Shown: positions 1 through 9,642, counted from the first letter of the stretch. The stretch: 64,000 bases of DNA from Halorhabdus salina (GCF_013839425.1 NZ_JACDNP010000008.1:62001-126000), one strand, 5' to 3'. Numbers and translations are program-made. The notes: generated from the sequence alone by a model not told the origin.

Positions 1-696
1 CGGTGGGATCCCCGACCCGCGCATGGCGTCGAGTAACACCGGCGCGCCGAACAGCCCGGCGAACAGTGGGGCGAGCATACTGCCGACTGGTAAGACACCC
101 GCCGCGGGGACGTCAAGCGTCAGGACGCCGAGAAGTGCGCTGACGGTGAACGAGAGCAGCGCGGCCCGTCTGGCGTGGGTCGTCGGTTCTGTGGCGATCA
201 CTGCCGCGGCAATCACCGTCAGGACGACCGGCAGATTCGCAGCGAGTGTGGGATAGATCCGTAACATAGCGAGCGTCACCGGAACCGCGAGCGGCAGTGC
301 AAAGACGACCGCGAGCCCGCTGCCGAGTGCCGACAGCCGGAGCGCTTCGCGCCCACGACCGGCGAGTACCAGTCGGTGGCTCGGGAGCGCGCTTGCGGCC
401 ATCGCCGGGTCGGGGACGCCAAGGGCCAGTGCGGGCACGAAATCGAGGAACGTGTGGGTCACGCCCGCAGCGAGCATCGCCGCCCCGACCAGGCGCGGTG
501 GAGCGGGAATGCTTGGGGCGACCGCTGCGAGCAACAGTGCGAAGTTGTTGGCGTGCAAGCCGGGCGTCAGCCCGCTGATCGTCCCGAGACAGATTCCACC
601 GGCGATTGCGCCAACGGCGAGGAGTGTCGCTTCGGGGGCGAACGCGACTCTGACGCCGAGATCGAACACGAAGGCATTGGTTTCGTTGTCAGTCAT
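1..696 (-). CDS. TctA-like (DUF112/COG1784) membrane protein, C-terminus cut by window start
   Basis: An open frame runs on the minus strand from the ATG at 696 to base 1 with no stop, giving 232 residues. The product is very hydrophobic, with several membrane segments and small acidic or charged loops. Near residues 40-55 is a GLTPGLHANNFALLL stretch, typical of the archaeal TctA-like permease family (COG1784). The family resembles the large membrane subunit of tripartite tricarboxylate transporters, but archaeal members usually lack the other subunits and their substrate is unknown. It is divergent from the next gene across about 75 bases, which must hold both promoters. The open end at base 1 means the protein continues outside the window. 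Confidence 0.75.
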   Translation of the reverse strand, partial: MTDNETNAFVFDLGVRVAFAPEATLLAVGAIAGGICLGTISGLTPGLHANNFALLLAAVAPSIPAPPRLVGAAMLAAGVTHTFLDFVPALALGVPDPAMAASALPSHRLVLAGRGREALRLSALGSGLAVVFALPLAVPVTLAMLRIYPTLAANLPVVLTVIAAAVIATEPTTHARRAALLSFTVSALLGVLTLDVPAAGVLPVGSMLAPLFAGLFGAPVLLDAMRGSGIPP

Positions 697-770
697 AAAG
701 TCGCGGCTCGAGCGGCGGGGACCGACCAAATGAAAAACTTCATTAACATAGTGGAAAAGAACATATACAC

Positions 771-1352
771 ATGGACCGGGACAAATGGGTGATGATCGGA
801 TTGTTCCTAACTGGAGTATCCCTCATTGGGGTTGGAGACACAATCATCGTCGACGTGGGCACCTGGATAAATCCAGGAACAGCCCTGTCGATCGCAGGTG
901 GTGCCGTACTGGGGCTAGCTGGGATAATCGCGTTCCGGTGGCAGACAGGATCAGTCTCACGGCGGCGTGCGGGAGCGCTCGTCGGGAGTTTTCTCGTCGT
1001 CGGGGTCGGGAGTGTCGTCAGCTCGAGACTGATTGGCGGAGAAATCAACGAAGGATTCCCCCTCGTCTTCGTCATCGTGTTCATATACTGGCTCGATACC
1101 CTACAGTCAGAGACGCCAGGTCGGACTGAACGCATGGGCCTCCTGGGTCGGACTGACGAACGTATGCGCTTGTTGGCGTACAAGGCGGCCTACGGAGTGC
1201 TTGTCGCACTCATCGTCGTGGCAGGGCTGTGGCTCTGGCTGCGGGAGGTCGGTATCGTCGTCGTGTCGGCTGAGACAATGATCGCCGTCGTCGGCGCGAT
1301 CGCGCTATTCGGCTGGCTCGGCGCGTATCGCTACCTACAGACGCACAATTGA
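771..1352 (+). CDS. Membrane protein, DUF2178-like, first of an XRE-linked pair
   Basis: The 193-residue protein has about six predicted membrane segments: three in the first 95 residues, one pair around 100-110, and two more after 135. The cytoplasmic linker carries a GRTDERMRLLAYKAAYG motif before the last two helices; this R-x-DER...YK pattern is what I associate with DUF2178 proteins. The next gene is a clear paralog sharing the RTDERMRLL..YK motif and the end (YxQ[ST]HN), so the pair arose by tandem duplication. Both are followed by a minimal XRE repressor, in apparent operon order. Function unknown. Family naming is from memory; the membrane topology and paralogy are directly visible. 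Confidence 0.8.
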   Translation: MDRDKWVMIGLFLTGVSLIGVGDTIIVDVGTWINPGTALSIAGGAVLGLAGIIAFRWQTGSVSRRRAGALVGSFLVVGVGSVVSSRLIGGEINEGFPLVFVIVFIYWLDTLQSETPGRTERMGLLGRTDERMRLLAYKAAYGVLVALIVVAGLWLWLREVGIVVVSAETMIAVVGAIALFGWLGAYRYLQTHN

Positions 1353-1365
1353 TGGGTGTGAAAGA

Positions 1366-1932
1366 ATGCTCGATACCAAAAGAGTCGGTGTGATCGCCCT
1401 GTTCACACTGGCGATTGCACTCTTTGGCGGCGGCTACGCGATGGTGCTCGAATCTGGCGTCGAATATCTCCCGGGCGTCGGCCTGACGATCGCTGGGAGT
1501 TTCGTCCTCGGGTTGTCGTGGGTCGTCGAGTTCCGCCGCCGGAGTGGCCAGGTTTCGCGTCGTCGGACGCTGGCGCTCGTCGCTAGCTTCCTCGGCGTGG
1601 GTCTCGGGTCGGTCGCAATCACGCCGTTCGTCGGATCGGGTGACGTCGCCAATCTAGCGTTTCTGGTGGTTTTCATCCCCGCTATCGTCTACTGGATCCA
1701 CAAACGGGAAACCGGGACGAAAGTGACCCGGACCGACGAACGGATGCGATTGCTGACGTACAAGTCGGCCTTCTGGATGCTTGCCATCATCGTCCTGGTG
1801 AGTGGGGGGCTCCTGTGGGCCGAACTACTTCTCTCCTACACGGTCTCCGCGAAAACGATACTGACGCTGAACATCGGGATCGGCCTGTTCGGCTGGTATG
1901 GCACGTATCTCTACGTCCAATCGCACAACTGA
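1366..1932 (+). CDS. Membrane protein, DUF2178-like, second of an XRE-linked pair
   Basis: A tandem paralog of the preceding gene, starting 13 bases after its stop. The 188-residue protein has the same layout: a membrane hairpin, a basic RRRSGQVSRRR linker near residues 65-75, another membrane pair, then RTDERMRLLTYKS and two terminal helices, ending YVQSHN. The spacing and the XRE gene 11 bases downstream indicate one transcript. No enzymatic motif is visible. By analogy with membrane-protein/XRE pairs in many prokaryotes it might be controlled by, or control, its regulator, but that is inference. Confidence 0.8.
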   Translation: MLDTKRVGVIALFTLAIALFGGGYAMVLESGVEYLPGVGLTIAGSFVLGLSWVVEFRRRSGQVSRRRTLALVASFLGVGLGSVAITPFVGSGDVANLAFLVVFIPAIVYWIHKRETGTKVTRTDERMRLLTYKSAFWMLAIIVLVSGGLLWAELLLSYTVSAKTILTLNIGIGLFGWYGTYLYVQSHN

Positions 1933-1943
1933 ATGACAGAAGC

Positions 1944-2150
1944 ATGGAAAACGATATCGAACTTCGACGGGTCAAGCACGATCTCACCCAGGAGGACCTG
2001 GCGGAAGCCCTCGACGTGACTCGCCAGACCATCGGCGCCATCGAACAGGGACGCTACGACCCTCGGCTCGAACTCGCTTTCGACCTCGCGGACTTTTTCG
2101 ACACGACTGTTGATGAGTTGTTCTGGCGGGAAGACGATGGCGAAAATTGA
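1944..2150 (+). CDS. Minimal XRE-family HTH regulator (68 aa)
   Basis: A single Cro/C1-type helix-turn-helix domain fills the protein. It reads [27 protein letters not shown] in two helices with the recognition helix at [12 protein letters not shown], then a hydrophobic [11 protein letters not shown] helix and an acidic end. Proteins of this size and pattern ([17 protein letters not shown]) are dimeric repressors that usually sit next to small membrane proteins. The ATG at 1944 is chosen because it begins at the conserved domain edge and lies 11 bases after the upstream stop; a longer frame upstream overlaps the membrane gene. It is closely similar to the regulator at 53552-53764. Target operator not identified. 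Confidence 0.9.
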   Translation: MENDIELRRVKHDLTQEDLAEALDVTRQTIGAIEQGRYDPRLELAFDLADFFDTTVDELFWREDDGEN

Positions 2151-2218
2151 GTGCCCGGACGCTGCGGTCGACAGGCGAAAGCGACTCGTTAAGTGAATCC
2201 ACGGTCAATCTAACCGCA

Positions 2219-3124
2219 ATGACCGAAACCGATCTCGAAGACCTGCGTCGCGGTACCGATCTGGTCAAGCGTGGCTTCGCAAAGATGCAGAAAGGTGGCG
2301 TCATCATGGATGTCGTCAACCCCGAACAGGCCCGCATCGCCGAGGATGCGGGCGCAGTTGCCGTGATGGCCCTGGAAGCAGTCCCGGCGGACATCCGCAA
2401 ACGCGGCGGCGTCGCGCGGATGGCCGACCCCGCCGACGTCGAGGAGATCATCGACGAAGTCTCGATTCCGGTGATGGGCAAGTCCCGCATCGGCCACACC
2501 AAGGAGGCCCAGATCCTCGAAGCGATCGGCGTCGACATGATCGACGAGAGCGAAGTCCTGACGCCGGCCGACGACGCCTACCACATCGACAAACGGGAGT
2601 TCACCAGTCCGTTCGTCTGTGGCGCTCGCAATCTCGGGGAAGCACTGCGCCGGATCGACGAGGGCGCGGCGATGATCCGAACGAAAGGCGAGGCCGGCAC
2701 TGGCGACGTCAATCAGGCCGTCCACCACCAGCGCACCATCAAGAGCGCGATCCGGAAATTGGACGGGATGAGCCACGAGGAACGGGAAGCCTGGGCGCGA
2801 GAGCACGAAGCGCCGGCCGAACTCGTTCACGAGACCGCCGAGATGGGGCGCTTGCCGGTCGTCAACTTCGCCGCCGGCGGGATCGCAACTCCTGCCGACG
2901 CGGCGCTGATGATGCACCACGAATGTGACGGCATCTTCGTCGGCTCGGGCATCTTCGGTGCCGAGGATCCCCAGGCCATGGGCGAGGCGATCGTCGAGGC
3001 TGTCAACAACTGGGACGATCCCGAGACACTGGCAGCTATCGCGTCGAACATCGGCTCGGGAATGAAAGGCGACGCGAACGCGGACCTGCCCGAAGACGAG
3101 CAGATGCAAGGTCGCGGCGTCTGA
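2219..3124 (+). CDS. pdxS: Pyridoxal 5'-phosphate synthase, lyase subunit PdxS
   Basis: PdxS condenses ribose 5-phosphate, glyceraldehyde 3-phosphate and ammonia into PLP, with PdxT supplying ammonia. The 301-residue TIM barrel is near full family length and highly conserved. Asp31 (in [11 protein letters not shown]), the Schiff-base lysine Lys88 (MGKSRIGH) and the second lysine Lys156 ([10 protein letters not shown]) are all present, as is the [15 protein letters not shown] phosphate-binding part. A TATA-like CGTTAAGTG at 2187-2195 lies about 27 bases before the ATG, so the message is probably leaderless and this start is right rather than the longer frame from 2147. pdxT is not in this window. 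Confidence 0.97.
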   Translation: MTETDLEDLRRGTDLVKRGFAKMQKGGVIMDVVNPEQARIAEDAGAVAVMALEAVPADIRKRGGVARMADPADVEEIIDEVSIPVMGKSRIGHTKEAQILEAIGVDMIDESEVLTPADDAYHIDKREFTSPFVCGARNLGEALRRIDEGAAMIRTKGEAGTGDVNQAVHHQRTIKSAIRKLDGMSHEEREAWAREHEAPAELVHETAEMGRLPVVNFAAGGIATPADAALMMHHECDGIFVGSGIFGAEDPQAMGEAIVEAVNNWDDPETLAAIASNIGSGMKGDANADLPEDEQMQGRGV

Positions 3125-3182
3125 AGGTCGATAGCTGTTTTTTTGGCTGATTCAGTGAGAAAGGTAGTCCGTTTGTCGCGCG

Positions 3183-4961
3183 TTACTGTCGCGGATTCCT
3201 GGGCGCTTGCTGTTGGGGCGCTGGGGCGCGATTACGGGTTTCGAGCCACCACGCTAGCGCGCCGCCAGCGCCGCCGACGACGACCGGGTAGACGATCGTG
3301 CCCACGAGCATCAGGTTGGCGTACTCGCCGATGCCGGCGACCGCATTCTGATTGAACGCCTGGGCGAACACGTAGAATATCTGGCCGAGTTCGAGTTCGT
3401 CGATTACGAAGCCGCTGGTTGCGACGACAGTGAGACTGGTGAACAGCCCGAACAGCGTCAGGTACGCGATCGCTGGCGTCGTCCCTTTCGCGAAGGCGTC
3501 AGTCAGTGAGCGAACGTAGTTGCTCCGGCGGACGCGAACGAAGCCAACGAGTCCGACGATCAGGGCCGTCACGAGGTACGGGATCGCCGCCGTACTCACG
3601 CCTTCGCCGATCGAGAGGCCATGAACTTGGGCAAACACCACGAACGAGGCCAGCAACCGGTCCAGGGTCGAGACCTCGACGAGCTCGGAGACGTCCATGT
3701 ACACGTAACTCGTCGCGAACAGCCCGATCAGGACGCCGAAGAAGGCGAGTGTGCCGTACGACGTGCCGGCTTTGCGCTCACTCGGCCCGAAGTACCACGA
3801 GACGAAGCCGCCAAGACCACCGAACAGGAGCGGGTAGATGAGGCCAGCGAGGACGATCGCAGTCATCATAGAGAATTCTGAACTGCTCGTTGTCGGTACC
3901 AGAACCGCGGCGATCAGCATGACCGGCAGATAACCCAACGTGACGGTCGCTCCCGTGAGAACGCCGTCTGTCAGCGATGCGTTCTCATAGAGGTTCGAGT
4001 CGGTGATGAGTTTCGCCGTCTGATACAGCAATAGCGGCGCGAGCAGGTAGAGGAACCCGAACGCTGCTTCGCCGGCTTGGAACGTATCAAACGTCGCGTA
4101 CAGGTACGGAACGATATGGTCTGGCGTCGCGAAGTGCAGATCCATCGTGGTCACCGCACCGATTTCGAGGAGATTGTCGACCAGCCCCTCAGGCATCAGT
4201 ACCGCGATGCCGATTCCGAGGGCGAACATGACTGCTCCGACGACCGCCCCGGCAATCCCTCCTGACAGCAACGGAAGCACCGTCCGTAACCGGTCGAGAT
4301 CGAAGCCACCGCCGTAGCCGCCGCCTGGACCACCCGCTGGTGCTGGCTGTCCGGGGCCACCGCCCTGGCCCCCTGGCCGCCCCTGGACCGGTTGGGCTGG
4401 AGACTGTCGCTGTCCACCCTGGGGTGGTTGCCCACCCTGTCCCTGGGGAGGCTGGCTGCCTTGTCGGGGCTGGCCGTCCTGCGGTGGCTGTCCGCTCTGT
4501 TGTGGGTAACCCTGTCCCTGTTGGGGGCCGCTACCCTGCGGTGGCTGTGTGTCTGTCGGTTGGCCTTGTGTGGGCTGTGTACCTGTTCCCTGCGGTGATG
4601 GCCCGCTCTGTCCCGGTTGCCCGGGCTGTTGACGTGGCCCACTTCTAGACGGCTGGCCGTCTGGACCTTTCGACTCTCCCCGATCGGTGGTTCCCGGTGA
4701 CTGCTGCATTCCCCCAGCCGGGTCTGAGGGCTGCTGGCTCTCTGACTCGTCGTCAGTCTCTGGCCCCGTGTCTGTTCCCGGCGACTTGTTCTGTCCAGTT
4801 GGGGGCTGGTTTTCAGGCCTCCCCTGCTGGTCGGGTTCGTTCGGAGTTGTTCGCTCGCTCGGTTCGTTCTCAGCCTCGGATCCGACTGTCAACGTCGCCC
4901 CACACGATGGACAAATCCCGGCCGATTCGGGGACTTCGTCCCCGCACTCGTGGCAATACAT
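3183..4961 (-). CDS. Zinc-ribbon membrane protein with long Pro/Gln/Gly-rich linker
   Basis: The 592-residue protein starts with a C4 zinc ribbon (CHECG...CPSCG, residues 3-24). About 190 residues of acidic then Pro/Gln/Gly-rich low-complexity sequence follow (roughly 30-220, imperfect repeats such as GQPPQ), and then about ten hydrophobic membrane segments to the C-terminus. The layout resembles haloarchaeal zinc-ribbon proteins whose membrane half is Yip1-like, but I do not recognise a specific function. The start is fixed by a TTATAAA box at 4984-4990 on the minus strand, 26 bases upstream of the ATG at 4961, so transcription is probably leaderless and the longer frame from 4979 would lie before the transcript. 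It ends head-on against pdxS. Confidence 0.85.
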   Translation of the reverse strand: MYCHECGDEVPESAGICPSCGATLTVGSEAENEPSERTTPNEPDQQGRPENQPPTGQNKSPGTDTGPETDDESESQQPSDPAGGMQQSPGTTDRGESKGPDGQPSRSGPRQQPGQPGQSGPSPQGTGTQPTQGQPTDTQPPQGSGPQQGQGYPQQSGQPPQDGQPRQGSQPPQGQGGQPPQGGQRQSPAQPVQGRPGGQGGGPGQPAPAGGPGGGYGGGFDLDRLRTVLPLLSGGIAGAVVGAVMFALGIGIAVLMPEGLVDNLLEIGAVTTMDLHFATPDHIVPYLYATFDTFQAGEAAFGFLYLLAPLLLYQTAKLITDSNLYENASLTDGVLTGATVTLGYLPVMLIAAVLVPTTSSSEFSMMTAIVLAGLIYPLLFGGLGGFVSWYFGPSERKAGTSYGTLAFFGVLIGLFATSYVYMDVSELVEVSTLDRLLASFVVFAQVHGLSIGEGVSTAAIPYLVTALIVGLVGFVRVRRSNYVRSLTDAFAKGTTPAIAYLTLFGLFTSLTVVATSGFVIDELELGQIFYVFAQAFNQNAVAGIGEYANLMLVGTIVYPVVVGGAGGALAWWLETRNRAPAPQQQAPRNPRQ

Positions 4962-5185
4962 GTTTCTGACATGACCCACCGGGTTTATAAAGGTGCGTGT
5001 TGGATGAGCGGGTTGCTGGGACGGTAAGCGAGTGTGTGGCCAGCGGTGGCCTGATTCGTCAGGTGTTGCGGACTCATGATGGGTCTTCTGATCCGTATCA
5101 CCCGCGACTCGGTCGGCCCGTCCGCCAGTCTGGGTGGTTATCCGCGAGGGTAATCGTCAAGTCTGTTCGTCTCGGGATTTAGCAT
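4962..5185. promoter_or_regulatory. Divergent promoter region
   Basis: This holds the minus-strand TATA box (4984-4990) of the zinc-ribbon membrane protein and, further right, the promoter of the MscS gene on the plus strand. No open frame or strong repeat is visible. Confidence 0.6.
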
Positions 5186-6394
5186 ATGGAATCCGTTGCG
5201 TCCGTTGTGACGCAGGCCCGTGATTTTCTATCTGCGTTGACGAGTACCGAAGCTAAGCTGGCGTGGTCGGCGATTGTTCTGCTCGTCGCGATCCTGCTGG
5301 CGGTCGTCGTCGTGCCGCGTGTGCTTGGCCGCGTCTGGTCGCTGTTCACTGACCGATTCGTCCGCGGCAAGGTTGCGGAGGGTGCGGACGTTCTGAGTCA
5401 GTACGTTCCGACAACGGCCACCTACCTCCTGGTACGTGGGCTGCAATCTGCCATCCTGTTTGGTGCTACGGTAGCTCTGTTGGTCGTCTGGGGTGGTATG
5501 GCCGAAGCCTGGCAGTTGCTCGTGTTGATCAAAGAGTCGATCCCGATGCTGACGCAGTTGCTGCTGACGGTTGGGTTGGCCATCGCGGCATACATCGCCA
5601 TCGATCAACTCCAACAGGCCGTCGGGAGAATCAGCGAGCAAGCCGATTGGATGACTGATCACCAACAGGAGATCGTCGTCAGGATGGGCCAGCTCACGAT
5701 TCTCGTGGTCGCTGGCCTGCTGGGACTGACGATCTGGAACATCAACCTCCAGGGATTGCTCGTCGGCGCGGGGTTCCTCGGAATTGTCGTCGGCTTTGCC
5801 GCTCGCCAGACGCTGGGATCGATCATCGCCGGATTCGTGTTGATGTTTTCCCGACCGTTTACGATCGGCGATTGGGTCCAGATCGGCGACGAGGAAGGCG
5901 TCGTCACGGACATCACGATCGTCAACACGCGCCTCGAGAACTTCGACGGCGAGGTCGTCGTCATCCCGAACGACCGCGTCAGCGACAGAGCAATTGTCAA
6001 CCGGAGCGAGCGCGGTCTCCTCCGATTGCGCATCGACGTCGGGATCGACTACGAGTCCAGTCCCGAACGCGCAAAGGAAGTCGCCCTGGAGACGATCAAA
6101 TCGATCGGCGTGATCGCCGATGCACCGCCGCCACAGATCGTGCCAAAGGCGTTTGGCGACTCGGCGATCGTCATGGAGATGCGGTTTTGGATCGATCATC
6201 CGACGCCGCCACGAAAGTGGAACGCGGTCGAGAACGTTGTGATGTCGGTCAAATCGGCCTTCGAACGCGAAGACATCAAGATCCCGTTCCCGCAGCGTGA
6301 ACTCACTGGGCGAGCCGAAACCGGCGGATTCACTGTTCGCGACGCCGAGGCTGGATCGCTGGAGAGCAGTAGCCGATCCACTCACGACTCATAG
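5186..6394 (+). CDS. MscS-family small-conductance mechanosensitive channel
   Basis: The protein forms a stretch-gated channel that releases solutes on osmotic downshift. The 402 residues contain four to five N-terminal membrane segments (about 25-45, 75-100, 110-135, 165-190). The pore-lining helix and beta domain follow: GFAARQTLGSIIAGFVLMF, then RPFTIGDWVQIGDEEGVV, and PNDRVSDRAIVN, the MscS signature, at roughly 205-275. A C-terminal alpha/beta domain and a disordered tail complete it. The start ATG at 5186 follows a long upstream region. It is convergent with thrB. Substrate specificity cannot be read from sequence. Confidence 0.92.
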   Translation: MESVASVVTQARDFLSALTSTEAKLAWSAIVLLVAILLAVVVVPRVLGRVWSLFTDRFVRGKVAEGADVLSQYVPTTATYLLVRGLQSAILFGATVALLVVWGGMAEAWQLLVLIKESIPMLTQLLLTVGLAIAAYIAIDQLQQAVGRISEQADWMTDHQQEIVVRMGQLTILVVAGLLGLTIWNINLQGLLVGAGFLGIVVGFAARQTLGSIIAGFVLMFSRPFTIGDWVQIGDEEGVVTDITIVNTRLENFDGEVVVIPNDRVSDRAIVNRSERGLLRLRIDVGIDYESSPERAKEVALETIKSIGVIADAPPPQIVPKAFGDSAIVMEMRFWIDHPTPPRKWNAVENVVMSVKSAFEREDIKIPFPQRELTGRAETGGFTVRDAEAGSLESSSRSTHDS

Positions 6395-6427
6395 CGGTAC
6401 CGACCGAGCTTGGTGGACTGGGCGCGA

Positions 6428-7306
6428 TCACTCGTATAGCTGGGTGCCAGCACCGATCCGTGTCTGGTAGGTCCGAGCGTCGACACCCCATTCGTCGAAC
6501 GCATCGAGCATGGCCGTCGCGACGGCCCGCTGGTCGCGGTCTCGACAGACTGCGAGGACGCCCGGGCCGGCACCGCTAATCGTCACGCCAGTCGCGCCCG
6601 CTGACAGCGCTCGCTCCCGGACGGCGTCGTAGCCGTCGATCAGCTTCGCTCGGGCCGGCGTGACGATACTGTCTTCCATGCCTCGGCCGACGAGATCCGG
6701 GTCGTCCTGGGACATTCCCGCGGTGAGCGTTGCCGCGTTCCCGACCGTCTCGACCAATTGGTCGACGGACGTCTCCGTTGGGACGACGCGCCGTGCGTCA
6801 CGAGTCGAGACGACAATTTCCGGGAGACAGGCGACCAGGGAGATATTTGCGTCGATCTGTGTGACGCCGTCCGGTGTCGCAATGGTGAAGCCGCCCAGAA
6901 TTGCCGGCGCGACGTTGTCGTCGTGGGCGTCCCCGGAGACGACTGCCTCGCCTTCGGCAGCGATCGGGACCAGTTCTTTGCGGGACTTTCCGCGATCGTA
7001 GAGTTCGTTGAGCGCGACCGCCGCCGCGGCCGCACTGGCAGCCGAGGAACCGAGGCCAGAGGCCGGGCGAATCCCTTTGTCAATCTCGATCCGAGCCGGC
7101 GCGTCCAGCGCGTCGACGACGGCACCGACGGTATTTTTCTCGGGGTCTTCCGGGATGTACTGGCTCCCGGCACCTGTCACTTCGATCGTCGTCTCGGCGT
7201 CGCGTTCGACGCGGACGACATCAGCCGGCGCGGCGAGCGCGATCCCGAAGACATCGAACCCACTCCCAAGGTTCGCGCTCGTGGCTGGTGCCCGCGCCGT
7301 CAACAT
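6428..7306 (-). CDS. thrB: Homoserine kinase (GHMP family)
   Basis: The enzyme phosphorylates L-homoserine with ATP in threonine biosynthesis. The 292-residue protein opens with MLTARAPATSANLGSGFDV, the usual ThrB N-terminus. It contains the GHMP ATP-binding motif PASGLGSSAASAAAA near residues 85-100 and the C-terminal motif GVTISGAGPGVLAV. The ATG at 7306 is chosen over a 26-residue longer frame because it matches the conserved family start. It is convergent with the MscS gene and divergent from the histidine kinase at 7441. Asd, acting in the same pathway, is encoded far away at 60588. Confidence 0.95.
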   Translation of the reverse strand: MLTARAPATSANLGSGFDVFGIALAAPADVVRVERDAETTIEVTGAGSQYIPEDPEKNTVGAVVDALDAPARIEIDKGIRPASGLGSSAASAAAAAVALNELYDRGKSRKELVPIAAEGEAVVSGDAHDDNVAPAILGGFTIATPDGVTQIDANISLVACLPEIVVSTRDARRVVPTETSVDQLVETVGNAATLTAGMSQDDPDLVGRGMEDSIVTPARAKLIDGYDAVRERALSAGATGVTISGAGPGVLAVCRDRDQRAVATAMLDAFDEWGVDARTYQTRIGAGTQLYE

Positions 7307-7440
7307 GTCTCGCTGTTGCCGGACTGCTGGCAAAAAGGTAGCGAACTGTCGAGGCTCCTTCGGGTGGCGAAACGTGTCGGCCACCTAATCGAACGCACAA
7401 CTGATAAGCCCCCGTCCCCGCAATCGCCAACCTGGCCCTC

Positions 7441-9642
7441 ATGGAGTTAGATTTCGCTCGCCTCGTGCTCGTGGCCGGTGACCTTGCTGCCGGGGTCGTG
7501 ACTGGGTGGCTCGCCGTCTACGCCTGGCGTCACCGTGAGGTCCCCGAAGCGATTCCGTTCGGTGGACTCGCGGCTGTCGTCTGCGTCTGGGCAGTTGCGG
7601 ACGCCCTGGCGCTGCTCACCACGAGCTCGACGGCCGCAACCGTGCTGACCGTCCTCTCGACCGTGGCTTATTCACACGTCGCCCCGCTCTGGGTGCTGTT
7701 TGCGCTGGCGTATACCGGATACGACAACTGGGATCGACCGCACATGCTCGTTACACTCTGGCTTGCACCGCTTGCCTACTCGCTCACTCTGCTCACTGCA
7801 CCCCTCCACTCGCTGGCCGACGTGGCAGTGACGTTTCAGACTGTCAACAGCATCACGGCACCCGTCAATCCACGGGGAGCACCGTTTTGGCTGTTTACTG
7901 CTGTCGCCTATCTGTTGCTCGTTTTCGGGTACTACCGCCTCGTCGAGTTCTCTGTCCGCTCGCGACGCGTGTATCGCCGGCAGACGGCGACGATCGTCGG
8001 TGCGAGTCTCTTCCCGCTGATCGCTAATGCGGTCGACGTACTCGGTTTTGGACCTCATCCCGGATTGGATATGACGCCGCTCGCGTTCGCACTAACCGGT
8101 GCTTTCGTCGGCTGGGCGCTGTTCGAGTACGACTTCCTGACCGTGGCCCCGCTTGCCAGCGATGTTCTCGTCGAAGAACTACCGGATCCGGTCCTCGTGC
8201 TCGATACCGATGATCGAATCATCGATCACAACCAGGCGGCTGTCGCCGCGCTCGGTGTCGAAACACTATCGGGCCAAGCGCTGGACGACGTCGCTCCGGA
8301 ATTGCTCGACCGACTCGGCACGGATCGGCCCGTCTCGGACCTCGGGCCTGCACGCAGCGACGGTTCATATGCCGTCTTTCGGCCACAGACACAGGCCATT
8401 ACTGACCGGGCCGGACACCGTCGTGGACGGCTGCTCTTGCTTCGGGACGTGACCGTCCAGCAACGTCGGCTCGACCGCGTCGAGGCCTTGCAGGCGACGA
8501 CCGAGCAGTTCATCCAGGCTCGCATCGACGATCAGGTGGCTGAAATCGCGGTTTCGTTCGTCGAAGGCGTCCTCGATCAGGAGGTCGCGGCGGTTTTGCT
8601 GGCTGAAGACGATTGCCTTCGCCCGGCAGCGCTGTCGACGGAAGTTGCGTCGATTGTCGACGGGCGTCCGCCGGACGTGACGCCCGAAGACGGGGCGTTG
8701 TGGGACGCCTACAAGAGCACACGGCCGGGCGTCATCGAAACCGACGGCGCGAGTTGGGGCCCGATCGGCGACTGTGTTGACGGGTCGGGGCCATTACTCG
8801 TCATCCCGCTTGACGACGACGGCCTGCTGATCGTCGGTTCGGCGTCAGCCGATGAATACTCGGCCGAGGATCGACAGTTCGCAAACATTCTGGCGGGCGC
8901 GACGGCGACGGCGATCGAACGAGTCTCCCGAGAAGAGGAACTCCGGGAGAATCGGCGGATCGTCCGCCAGCGAACCGAACAGCTCGAGTTTCTCAACGGT
9001 GTCCTTCGACACAATATCCGCAACGGCATGCAGGTCATCGACAGCAACGCCGATCTGCTGGCCCGATTCGTCGACAGCGACAGTGACGGCCAGCGCCATC
9101 TCACTCGGATCCAAGAGCGGTCGGGTGAACTGGCGACGCTGACTGAAACGATCCGCTCGATCACCGATACACTGACCGACGAAACAGACGAGCGTCTCTG
9201 GTCAGTCCCGCTCGAACGGACGCTCACGACAGGCCTCGAAGACGTCACAGGCGAGCACGATGTTTCCATCAAGACTGACATCGCGGATGGATCGACGGTC
9301 CTGGCGAATGACCTCCTCGCGGACGTCTTCGAGAGTGTTGTCCGCAATGCCATCGAGCACAACGACACCAAGACGACTCACATCGAGATTACGGTCCAGA
9401 ATGTCGGCGAGTGGGTCCAGGTCTATATCGCTGATAACGGCCCCGGTGTCTCCGATCACCTCAAGGAATCGCTGTTTGAGCGCAACTTCGGCATCAGCGA
9501 TACCGCCCATGGGTTCGGGCTGTACTTCGTCGCCGTCATGATGGATCTATACGGTGGGGATATCTGGTTCGAAGACAACGATCCGCGGGGCGCAATTGCT
9601 GTCCTCGAATTTCAGCGAGGCGACGCGGAACGCGATTTCTGA
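7441..9642 (+). CDS. Membrane sensor histidine kinase (7TM-PAS-GAF-HK)
   Basis: The 733-residue protein has an N-terminal block of seven membrane segments (about 1-225) of the type found in histidine-kinase 7TM regions. A PAS domain follows (about 240-345, LPDPVLVLDTDDRIIDHNQAA), then a GAF-like domain (about 355-500), a phosphoacceptor helix with His524 in FLNGVLRHNIRNGM, and an HATPase_c domain ending the protein. That last domain shows the N box (VRNAIEHN), the G1 box (DNGPGVS) and the GFGLYFV G2 box. The H-box form is typical of haloarchaeal kinases. There is no adjacent response regulator, so its partner is elsewhere. The signal sensed is unknown. Confidence 0.93.
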   Translation: MELDFARLVLVAGDLAAGVVTGWLAVYAWRHREVPEAIPFGGLAAVVCVWAVADALALLTTSSTAATVLTVLSTVAYSHVAPLWVLFALAYTGYDNWDRPHMLVTLWLAPLAYSLTLLTAPLHSLADVAVTFQTVNSITAPVNPRGAPFWLFTAVAYLLLVFGYYRLVEFSVRSRRVYRRQTATIVGASLFPLIANAVDVLGFGPHPGLDMTPLAFALTGAFVGWALFEYDFLTVAPLASDVLVEELPDPVLVLDTDDRIIDHNQAAVAALGVETLSGQALDDVAPELLDRLGTDRPVSDLGPARSDGSYAVFRPQTQAITDRAGHRRGRLLLLRDVTVQQRRLDRVEALQATTEQFIQARIDDQVAEIAVSFVEGVLDQEVAAVLLAEDDCLRPAALSTEVASIVDGRPPDVTPEDGALWDAYKSTRPGVIETDGASWGPIGDCVDGSGPLLVIPLDDDGLLIVGSASADEYSAEDRQFANILAGATATAIERVSREEELRENRRIVRQRTEQLEFLNGVLRHNIRNGMQVIDSNADLLARFVDSDSDGQRHLTRIQERSGELATLTETIRSITDTLTDETDERLWSVPLERTLTTGLEDVTGEHDVSIKTDIADGSTVLANDLLADVFESVVRNAIEHNDTKTTHIEITVQNVGEWVQVYIADNGPGVSDHLKESLFERNFGISDTAHGFGLYFVAVMMDLYGGDIWFEDNDPRGAIAVLEFQRGDAERDF

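Noticed and set aside
4290-4860. Repeats resembling a repeat array
   Set aside because: They are Gln/Pro/Gly codon repeats inside a coding frame, irregular in length and without spacers, so not CRISPR.
5228-6385. Long minus-strand frame opposite the MscS gene
   Set aside because: Low-complexity Asp/Arg-rich composition typical of antisense frames; the plus strand encodes a complete MscS channel.
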